64,000 nucleotides of DNA, taken from assembly GCA_037903355.1 (NCBI GenBank), contig JBAJFE010000015.1, forward strand, positions 62,001-126,000. The letters are read 5' to 3'. Below, piece after piece: positions 51,517 through 61,849 of this stretch (the first letter of the stretch is position 1; each line of letters begins with the position of its first letter). The notes below the pieces were generated by a model. That model had not been told where the DNA came from, made no database searches, and saw only the letters and a list, made by a program, of their open reading frames with translations. Source of the stretch: Trichuris trichiura (taxonomy: Eukaryota; Nematoda; Enoplea; Trichinellida; Trichuridae). The position numbers and the translations under genes were made by a program.

Positions 51517-54174
51517 CAAAAGTGAAAAGACGTTACGTGCCTGTTTAGCGCGTCTTTTTGTGACGCGAAACGGTTTCATGCGGCCTCCGGTAGCTTCTTC
51601 GCAGACCAAAAACTTGTCCACGCGCTCCGGAGGCCTCATTTGTATTTTTGAAATTAGTGGTACCTGCTTTTCCTTTACCTACTGTACCATTAATCCAAAA
51701 ACTAGCATTTTATCATATTTCCAGCTGTCCGTTGCTCGCACAAGCACTGAAAAATCGGAATGGCACTAACCGTAAGTATAGGGGCACTATATTAGCCAGT
51801 TAAAAGTTCCTGCATGCGCCCCTCAGAATATACAAGTGCGGCTCCATTGCAGCACCACTATCAAGACAATTGGCAGATTCCAAAGCTCCATAGCGGGCCA
51901 GCACAGCCATCTGTTGGCTATACGCATTAAGGAATACGATTGCGCCCGCAACTTTAGATTTCATTTCGGATGAAGCGATGGCGCAAAAAACTGCTTCGTT
52001 CGCGCTCGGCCTTTCCGTATCCTTTTTCGCAGAAGAGTTTCGACGCGTCTGTAGCCGTCTCAAAAATAAAACCGTTCTCCTGCGAGCGTTTGAGGGCTAG
52101 TGACTATTTTTGAAAATACTAATCCCTTCTTATCGTTAACCTACTGTACGAAGAATGTAAAGACAGAATTTTTTCATATCTCCAGCATCCCATAGCTCAA
52201 ACGATCTCGGAAAAATCCGAACAATGCTATCTATAAGTATGTGCCTATGATACTCCCTGCTTAAACTACTTCGTCCATGCGCGCCCGGGCTATACAAGAG
52301 CGGTTTTGGTCAAACACCGCCCCAACCGAAACCTATAGCTTCCAGAAGCCAGAATAATGCAGGAATACGTTTATGCCGGCTGCGTTACATTTGGATTTAA
52401 ATGAAGCCATCGCGCAGAAAAACGGGCTCATTACAGTTCTGCGTTACCGTTCCCATAACAGAGAACCGATACGGCCTACTGAAGCGCTCTCGCACACAAA
52501 ACACTAGTCGGGCGCGCAGAGGAAGGCCTAAGAGTATTTTTGAAAAACGTGGTACCTGCTTTTCGTAGATCTACTGTACGAAGAAAGAAATTTCTCCTAT
52601 TTCCAGCCTCCCGTGGCTCGAAAACTCCGAACGCTGCTCTCCATAAGTATAGGAACATAATACTCGCTACGTAAAGTTGTTCGTCCATGCGCGGCCAGTG
52701 CATACACGACCGCCTTTTGTCGATCACCGCGACAAACAAAACTAACAGCTTCCAAAGTCTCTATTCGACTCGGAGCATCCACTTAGCAGCAAGGAGGATG
52801 CATCGAACACGTTTTTGAGCACTCCTTTCGACTTAGTTTCAAATGAAGCCATCGCGCAGAAACACAGGCTCCCTATCGGTCCGCGTATCAAATCCCACTT
52901 GGCAAGAAAGCTACAGCGCAACTACAGCGCTCTAGCTCACAAAAAACGTTTCCGCCGCGCATGCGACGCCTAATTAGGAATTTTGAAAATACTGGTACCT
53001 GCTTTTCGTTCATCCACTGTACGAAGAATGTAAAAAGACGCGCTTTCATATTTCTGGTCTCCCGTTGCACAAATGAGTTCCAAAAAACAGGAATATGGCT
53101 CTGCGTAGGTATACGCGCATAATATTCGCCAGTTAAACTTCTTCATTACCGTGCCCCCAGGGCAAGGAAAAACAACTTCAGTCAAACACCGCCATCAGGA
53201 AGTCTAGCAGCTTCTAAGACTCGTACGCGACTCAGCACAGCTGTATAAAAGCTAGTACGGTGCATGATTTGGTTTCTGCGGTCACTTTCCATTTCTGCTC
53301 GGATGATGGGATCATGAGCAAAAACAGAGTGAGTTTCCCTCGGTGTTCCCGTTCCCATTCCGCAGGAGCATCACAGCGGTTCTACGGTTCTTTCACGGAC
53401 GAAAGACCTATCCGGCGCGCAGCGGACAGCCGGCGAGTATTGTTGAAAATATCGGTACCTGCGTTTCGTTCACCTACTGTACGAAGAATGTAAAAAAAGA
53501 ACTATTTCTTGTTTTCGGCCGCGGATTGTCCAAACGAGCGACGAAAAATTTCAACATTGCTCTCCATAAGTATAGCGACATAATATTCGCTAGCTAAAGT
53601 CCTTCCTCCATGCGCGCTGAATGTATAAAAGAGCGGCTTGCGTCGAACACCGCCAAGGGAACGAACGAAATCTATAGCTTCCAAAGTTTCTACGCGACCC
53701 AAAGTAGCTATTTAGAAAAAGGAATGATGCAGGAATACTTTTCTGCCCACTGCTCTCTGTTTGGTTTCAAATGAAACCATCGCGCAGAAAAACAGTCTCG
53801 TTACCGGTCGGCACTTCCGTTCCCATTCCGCAGGACCATTACAGGTCCACTGTAGCCATCCCGCTGACAAACGATTTCTCCAACGCGCAGGGGACGGCCT
53901 GTGAGTATTTTTGAAACTATCGCCACCTGCTTTTCGTTCATCTACTGTACAAAAATGTAAAAAGAGAAGTTTTTCATATTTTCGGCTTTCCGTTCATTAC
54001 TCGACCTCTGAAAAGAAGGAATATGGCTCCGCTTAACTATAGGCGCATACTATTCGCCAGTTAAACTACGTCTTCTAGGTGCCTCCAAGCTTTAGAAGAG
54101 CAACTTTAGACGATCACGGCTATCAAGAGATATAATGGCGTCGAGGAGTCGTACAGGAACCAACACAGCTGTCT
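51517..54174. repeat. left arm of large inverted repeat; six units of about 450 bp
   Basis: The reverse complement of this arm matches 57626-60272. Internally it is a degenerate tandem array: the landmark CTACTGTACGAAGAATGTAAA or a close variant recurs at about 51679, 52141, 52571, 53014, 53475 and 53942 (spacing 430-467). Each unit also carries GGTACCTGCTTTTCGTTCA upstream, a CATAAGTATAGGxxCATA block and TTCGTCCATGCGCG downstream. No open frame is shared by all units, so it appears non-coding. The outer limit is set where the two arms stop matching (CAAAAGTGAAAAGACG at 51517). Confidence 0.9.
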
Positions 54175-54912
54175 ATTGAAGACTGTTGGTAGTTCTATTG
54201 TTCAGCTTTCTCTTTTGCAAAATGCTTCGAAAGCAACCAGAAACCAATTATTCCTATTAAGGAAACGAAGTCTGTTTTTGCCCGTTACGGTATAGATGTT
54301 GATTAAGGCATCTGATTCTATTTATTGGTCATATGACCCATACCAGCAAGTAACCACCCTTCAACAGAACTTTCATGTACACCTCGACATCTCTATTACA
54401 AGAAATGACATTTGAAACCACTACGGCATTCATGAAAGACGCAATACTCAATAGTATTTTGGTGTGCACTTCTGCAGTAGCTATTGTTTAAAATTGTGCA
54501 TTATGGATGTTGAAGACCTCTTAAATACGCCTTCTTCAGGAGTGGTCATTGGTCGATTGCCTCACATTGGTACTGGATGCTTTGATATTTTGTATCTTTT
54601 GTATTAGACGGTGTTGGATTCTTGATATGACAATAGCAACGTTTGTAAGCCTGGTCCAATTGATCAGACGTTATTTGCAGGGAACAGCGAAACTTGTTTA
54701 GCAGGACTGTTTGACGCTACACTACATTTACTGAGCTCCCATTGCTTAGAAGACTGAGAAGATGGACGCATCGCTTTTGGATGAATATTTTCCGAAACCA
54801 CTATTACGACCACGACATTACTTTTCTCTTGTTAGTCTTTGCCAGTTTTTTGCTTTATTACTCTGTCCAAGTTTCCTGCGTAGCTTTTCGGGCGGAAGCA
54901 AACTGACAACCG
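54175..54912. other. unique part of the spacer between the arms
   Basis: Sequence between the left arm and the direct repeat. No partner in the window and no coding signal. Confidence 0.5.
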
Positions 54913-57060
54913 TTAGCTTAAAGCTACTTTTAAGTTCTCCTCCGCTCCTACATTCAGATCAAGCAGAAAAGAAAAACGGCGGAACATTTGTGTATGTTTA
55001 AAGCGGTAAAGGATGACTGTCGTTCACCAGTGAGAGTAAAGTGGCGAAAAAATGCAGCTTAGTAAGAGTTCTGTAGCGTTCAAGCACTGTTTACGCGGAA
55101 GAGATATCAAGAATTGAACACGTCGTGGAATGAAAAAAATATGCAATCGCTTCTGGAATGTCGGTGAAAAAGCTGATGAGTGAACAGTCAATGAAAACAC
55201 GAAATAACAGTTTTGTAGCTAAAGAATCTTCAACTTTGCCACGTTAAATATTTTAAAATTTCAAAATACGGTCAGATTGTCGATTGCTGAACCTGCATAC
55301 TCTTCTTATCGGTATTTGGTTTAGAAGAAGGATCAGTAATTCAACGCAAGCTGTCCCATGTCGTATCAAGGTAAGCTTGACATTAATAGTTGCTCTACGT
55401 CATCCAAGGGTTCTTACGAAATTGCTAACGTAGTAGTCACTAGTTAATACTCCGCCTTTCGACTATTGCTAAGTTCTTGCGTAATGTTTCAGCTGAAAAG
55501 ACTCGTAGAATTGTTTTTACAATAGTTATCATTCTAACCTTCATGAATGTTGCTGACTCTGCCTGTTTTGTTTAAAGTTTTTAAACTTATCGTACCTTGT
55601 AACACGATTGTAATTTTTCTTTTTCTTCGTCTTTTAAAAAAAAATAGTGCAATTCGATGCTAAATTTTTTCGTCGGTCTGATCCATAACTCTCTATAGAA
55701 CAACTATAACACTATAAGTATTTATTGCGTAACTGAAGTACGGAATTTCGATCCCGTGAAAACTTTCATTAAGCGCAGCTTTCAGGAGGACACGGTTCTC
55801 GTCTTCAGCGCAAGATTAGTCTGTGCTAGTGTTTCCACTGAGCAACTGCGTTCAATTTCGTACGTAATGCCATGCGGTTATCGCCCGAAACTAAGGGTTT
55901 GTCACTTCAGAATATGGGACAGATTTTGGGTGATCTTTTTGAACTCTAATTGAAATTCAAGAGGCTTTCCCAGTTGTTTCATCTTTCCCGTAATCTAGCG
56001 ATATCGTGGAAGAATCAAGTAAGGCATTGGTGTTCACTCCCCTGTAGAAAACTGCCGACGGCTGTATCTTTTATCAATGATCTATTCTATCAGGTTTGTC
56101 GAAAATCCGTCTTCCTTGAGCGTCTTTCGGAGATAATTTAGTTCTTCGAGAATAGATTCATTGTGCTGTATTAACTTTGAACTAATACGTTTTGTATAGA
56201 GTCTGTAGTTACGGCTCAGAGATAGTAATAGTGGAGGATCAGCTACGCATCTGAAGCATAGCTTATGCTAGATTTTGCACAAAAGCTTTCTCCTTCTGAA
56301 AATCGCTTGTTTGTAATACAAATATTTCATAATTTAAATATTCCATTTTTCATGTTTCAATTGTTTCTTCTTACGGAATTCGTCCCGTTAAAATACAAAA
56401 CTTTTAATAAGATTCCGTAGCTTTTGGGCCGCGCGCGACCCGTCCTCAGCGGTACTAAAATTAATGTCATTAACAGTACCAAACTAATTATTATATCGGT
56501 GTGGAGACTGGAGTACGCACCGCATTCTCATAGTCGAGCTCGCTGACCTGTGAAAGAAAATTGAGGGATTAACCGACGCGGCAGACAAGAAAACAGAGGT
56601 GACGCGAAAGCGTTCCTGATTCGGTGAGGAAGCCTTCCGGTGACGTTTGCGTCCTGCAATTTATTTCGTTCTCGTAGCAAATAACCTCGAAGAGAATGTC
56701 GACCGATAGAGCGTGAATTAGGCGGGAGAGTACAGTGTTTTCAGCGTATAGGGACAAAAGGGTTGGTTTTGTCTTGCCATAATTTATTAGAGTACGAACT
56801 TATAACCATTCTTTACCTTTCCATTTTTTTCATTGACTGATCGATCAAATTATTCACCCTGTAGCTGAGACTCTAATCGTTTGCATGTTCAATGTGATTC
56901 TCCATATGCTGTAGAACAGCGCAATTTTGCACAGCAATTCTTTCCGCACAGCAGAATTATCTTATCAGCGTTTATGATTTTCAAAAATAGCAATAATGAG
57001 GGATCATGGTTGGGTTGTTTATTGGCCGCGTCGGTTTAGCAATTTTTGCAGACTGAACTT
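54913..57060. repeat. direct repeat copy 1
   Basis: Nearly identical to 61850-64000 with the same orientation, from CTTAAAGCTACTTTTAAGTT onward. Differences are scattered substitutions and a small indel (copy 2 has about 20 extra bases near 62250). It contains the GCGCGCGACCCGTCCTCAGC motif at 56431-56450. The open frames it shares with copy 2 (such as 55756-55953) show no family motif. Confidence 0.9.
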
Positions 57061-57227
57061 TTGTTTATCATGAATGTACGTATGTAATTTTTTGTTATAA
57101 TGCTCAGTGCGTTAAACCGGCGAGACATTGCTCCTCAAATGAATAAATTTAAAGCAGATTAAATGTTTCGTATGTTCTTTGAATCGTTCACTTACGTTTA
57201 GCTCAGTTTCTTCTGCATAAAGGTTCG

Positions 57228-57511
57228 AACAGCTGCATTCATCTACGTACAAGATGCCTTAACGTTTGTCCTCCGAAATTAAGAGTTTGTCGCTTCAGAT
57301 TATGGAGTAGATATTGGGTGACCTTTTTGTTCTTTATATAAAATTTAAGAGACTTTCCTAATTCCCTTATCTTTTCCTTTAATGTAGCGATATCTGAAAA
57401 GATCGTTTACGGTTATGGTTTTCATTCCGCTGTTTCTTTTCAGTGATCGTTAGTGTGAGATTTGTTAAAAATCTGTCTTCCTTGATCGTCTTTCAAAGAT
57501 CATTTAGCTGA
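57228..57511. repeat. diverged copy of part of the direct repeat
   Basis: Resembles 55836-56145 (shared blocks around TTTGTCGCTTCAGATTATGG against TTTGTCACTTCAGAATATGG, and CTGTCTTCCTTGATCGTCTT against CCGTCTTCCTTGAGCGTCTT). It is clearly older than copies 1 and 2 and ends exactly where right-arm sequence begins. Confidence 0.75.
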
Positions 57512-60272
57512 ATGGGAAACGAAAGGCTCAGCAACAGCGGCCTGCTTTTCTGAGCGATCGCTTTCCTTTTCGGTGCCATATGGAAAGTAGCGCCAGAAAC
57601 ATAATCCTGCGATGTTCTAGCTTTTAGACAGCTGTGTTGGTTCTCGTGCGACTCCTCGACGCCATTATATTTCTTGATAGCCGTGATCGTCTAAAGTTGC
57701 TCTTCTAAAGCTTTGAGGCACCTAGAAGACGTAGTTTAACTGGCGAATAGTATGCGCCTATAGTTAAGCGGAGCCATATTTCTAGTTTTCAGAAGTCAAG
57801 TAATGAACGGAAAGCCGAAAATATGAAAAACTTCTCGTTTTACATTTTTCGTACAGTAGATGAACGAAAAGCAGGTGGCGATAGTTTCAAAAATACTCAC
57901 AGGCCGCCCCCTGCGCGTTGGCGAGATGGCTACAGTGGACCTTTAATGGTCCTGCGGAATGGGAACGGATGTGCCGAGTGGTAACGAGACTGTTTTTCTG
58001 CGCGATGGTTTCATTTGAAACCAAACAGAGAGCAGCGGGCAGAAAAGTATTCCTGCGTCATTCCTTTTTTTAAATAGCTACGTTGGGTCGCGTAGAAACT
58101 TTGGAAGCTATAGATTTCGTTTGTTCCCCTGGCGGTGTTCGACGCAAGCCGCTCTTTTATACATTCAGCGCGCATGGAGGAACGACTTTAGCTGGCGAAT
58201 ATTATGTCGCTATACTTATGGAGAGCAATGTTGAAATTTTTCGTCGCTCGTTTGGACAATCCGCGGCCGAAAACAAGAAATAGTTCTTTTTTTACATTCT
58301 TCGTACAGTAGGTGAACGAAACGCAGGTACTGATATTTTCAACAATACTCAAAGGCTGTCCACTGCGCGCCGGATAGGTCTTTCGTCCGTGAAAGAACCG
58401 TAGAACCGCTGTGATGCTCCTGCGGAGTGGGAACGGGAACACCGAGCGAAACTCACCCTGTTTTTGCTCGTGATCCCATCATCCGAGCAGAAATGGAAAG
58501 TGACCGCAGAAACCAAATCATGCACCGTACTAGCTTTTATACAGCTCTGCTGAGTCGCGTACGAGTCTTAGAAGCTGCTAGACTTCCTGATGGCGGTGTT
58601 TGACTGAAGTTGTTTTTCCTTGCCCTGGGGGCACGGTAATGAAGAAGTTTAACTGCGAATATTATGCGCGTATACCTACGCAGAGCCATATTCCCGTTTT
58701 TTGGAGCTCATTTGTGCAACGGGAGACCAGAAACATGAAAGCGCGTCTTTTTACATTCTTCGTACAGTAGATGAACGAAAAGCAGGTACCAGTATTTTCA
58801 AAATTCCTAATTAGGCGTCGCATGCGCGGTGAAAAAGTTTTTTGTGAGCTAGAGGGCTGTAGTAGCGCTGTAGCTTTCTTGCGGAGTGGGATTTGATACG
58901 CGGACCGATAGGGAGCCTGTTCTTCTGCTCGATGGCTTCATTTGAAACTAAATCGAAAGGAGTGCTCAAAAACGTGTTCGGTGCATCCTTCTTGCTGTTA
59001 AGTGGATGCTCTGACTCGGATGGAGACTTTGGAAGCTGTAAGTTTCGTTTGTCGCGGTGATCGACAAAAGACGCTCTTCTATGCACTGGCCGCGCATGGA
59101 CGAACAAGTTTACGTAGCGAGTATTATGTTCCTATACTTATGGAGAGCAGCATTCGGACTTTTCGAGCCACGGGAGGCTGGAAATAGGAGAAATGACTTT
59201 CTTCGTACAGTAGATGTACTAAAAGCACGTACCACTTTTTTCAAAAATACTCATAGGCCTTCCTCTGCGCGCCCGACTAGTGTTTTGTGCGCGAGAGCGC
59301 TTCAGTAGCGCAGTATCGGTTCTCCGTTATGGGTACGGAAACGCAAAACTATAATGAGCCGCTTTTTTTTGCGCGATGGCTTCATTTGAATCCAAATCTA
59401 ACGCAGCCGGCATAAGCGTATTTCTGCGTTATTCTGGCTTCTGGAAGCTATAGGTTTCGGTGGGTGGGGTGGTGTTTGACCAAAACCGCTCTTGTATAGC
59501 CGGGGTGCGCATGGACGAAGTAGTTTAAGTAGGGAGTATCATAGGCCCATACTTATAGAGAGCATAGTTCGGATTTTTCCGAGAACGTTTGGGCTACGGG
59601 ATGCTGGCGATATGAAAAAATTCTGGTTTTACATTTTTCGTACAGTAGGTTAACGATAAGAAAGGAGTAGTATTTTCAAAAATAGTCACTAGCCCTCAAA
59701 CGCTCGCAGGAGAACGGTTTTATTTTCGAGACGGCTACAGACGCGTCAAAACTCTTCTGCGAAAAAGGATAAGGAAAGGCTGAGCGCGAACGGAGCAGTT
59801 TTTTGCGCCATCGCTTCATCCGAAACGAAATGGAAAGTTGCGGGCACAATCGTATTCCTTAATGCGTATAGCCAACAGATGGCCGTGCTGTCCCGCTATG
59901 GAGCTTTGGAATCTGCCAATTGTCTTGATGGTGGTGCTCCAATGGAGCCGCACTTGTATATTCTGAGGGGCGCATGCAGGAACTTTCAACTAGCTAATAT
60001 AGTGCCCCTGTACTTACGGTTAGTGCCATTTCGAGTTTTCAGTGCTTGTGCGAGCAACGGACAGCTGGAAATACGATAAAATGCTAGTTTTTGGATTAAT
60101 AGTACAGTAGGTAAAGGAAAAGCAGGTGCCACTAATTTTGAAAATAGTGATGAGGCCTCCGGAGCGCGTGGACAAGTTTTTTGTCTGCGAGAAAGCTACC
60201 GGAGGCTGCGTGAAACCGTTTCGCGTCACAAAAAGGTGGGCCAAACAGACACGGAACGTCTTTTCACTTTTG
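57512..60272. repeat. right arm of large inverted repeat
   Basis: Inverted partner of 51517-54174. The arm-to-arm match is 57626-60272; the extra 57512-57625 continues the repeat unit inward with no counterpart at the left arm's inner end. It contains six units in reverse orientation (TTTACATTCTTCGTACAGTAG-type landmarks near 57840, 58295, 58750, 59200, 59630 and 60100). In the best-conserved unit (58260-58420) the arms differ at only a few positions. Confidence 0.9.
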
Positions 60273-61849
60273 CGTCAAAAGAAGGCACGTCAAAATGAGA
60301 CGTCATATTTTAAATGTGCGTAAATTTGTTTCATTTAGAAAAAAAAGGTGTGTTTAGCTTAACTAGGAAAGGGGCATGTTGACTGCGGCTGAATGTGAGA
60401 ATTGCGTGAAAAGAAAGCGAGTCACTCTGACTTGAAACGCTATTTTGTCATCGTCGGGATAATGTTATGCATTTGCAGTTAAACGTGAAAAGTAACGCAC
60501 GTAAACGGTATAGCGTGGATTAGTTATTGAAGAGAAAGATAGATTTCTTTCAGTTTTAGATTTAAAGTAAATGTTTTCAGAAAAGTGGGTATTGCGAATT
60601 GTTTTCCAGTTTCAAAAGTGCTCATCCTTTAAGCTCTCTTTAAACATTTTGAAGCTGGCGGTGTATAAAAGGTATGAGCATAGAAGCAAACAGTTAAAGT
60701 GAACAACTGTGCTGTTTGCTCGAAACTTTAAGAATACAGTAAAATTGAGGTAAGGAAAGAACAAAAGAATAATGAACGAAACGCAAATGAATACAATTCA
60801 TCGTGGCAAGTGGACAAGAATGAAGCGATGGGAGAAGAAAGCCGTAGAAACCAGGATGACATGAAAGACGGAAAGGCAGCATAGAAGGCACCATGAGAAA
60901 GGTGAGAAAGAAGAAAAGAAACGACAAAGAAGTATTAAAGAAGAAGGAGAGGAATAAGGTAGAAAAATGCGAACGAAGGGAAAGAGAAAGAAGGAACAAA
61001 ATGTCAGAAACAAAACGGTAGAAAAGAAGGAAGAAAAAATTATCGAAGACAATTTTGTGCCAACATAGAGCATACCACACTACATACAATCTTCAACGGG
61101 TTTAAACAGAGTCTAAACGATGGCCAAATCAGAAACTGGAAAATAATTGACATTTCAACAAAGTTTCACCAGTTAATTCCCACCTACAATGGATAGCTGT
61201 GAATATAAATCCTTTACGATAAAAACTGTTAAATCGTGATTCTATTTTATTGTGAATATAACGTTTCCGTAAAAGCACAACTTATATTTAGACATGTAAT
61301 TATTGTTGCTAATATTTTCTTATTAAGTTGAGATTTAGGGTTTATTGCGCCCTGTCAAAGGTCCTTTGAATCAGCGTTAATGTCGAGCAACAATCCGCCC
61401 AGAAAGCTCTACTTGGTAAGAAAAGATGAGAAAACAATACGTCGTATCTTTTTGTATAGTGCAATAATGGATTAATGATCGCAGTTATTTGGTAGTGTTT
61501 CATGTGTAATGTAGTTTGCCTGGAAAAACCAGCCTAAATTTGTTTTTTTTAAAGACGATTGATAGTTGCCCATGAAAGCGACCGTTCACGAAATCTACCA
61601 CAACTTTGTCATTCACTTTCCTAAGGAGAATAAGTAAAGTATACCCAACATGAAAACCAGTAATTTAGTTCCCCATTAAAGACGGAACATCAAAAAGTAA
61701 ATTTGTTTTAAGAACAAAGCCTCTTTCAATTCTTTTATTAGTTGCTATGGTTTTTGTGGTTGTAAATTGCTGTATGCACTACAACAACTCAACAAAATGC
61801 TCTACAAATTGCTGTATGCTGTATGCAATACAACCGCTAGAACAACTCA
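60273..61849. other. between right arm and second direct repeat
   Basis: Contains a purine-rich plus strand at about 60880-61040 and a short duplicated block (AAATTGCTGTATGC twice, about 61764 and 61806). No gene seen. Confidence 0.5.

Noticed and set aside
53502..58283. Paired 66- and 84-codon frames in the two arms (53502-53702, 58083-58283 and others)
   Set aside because: They are mirror copies forced by the near-identical arms. The other, more diverged units do not keep the frame, so coding is unlikely.
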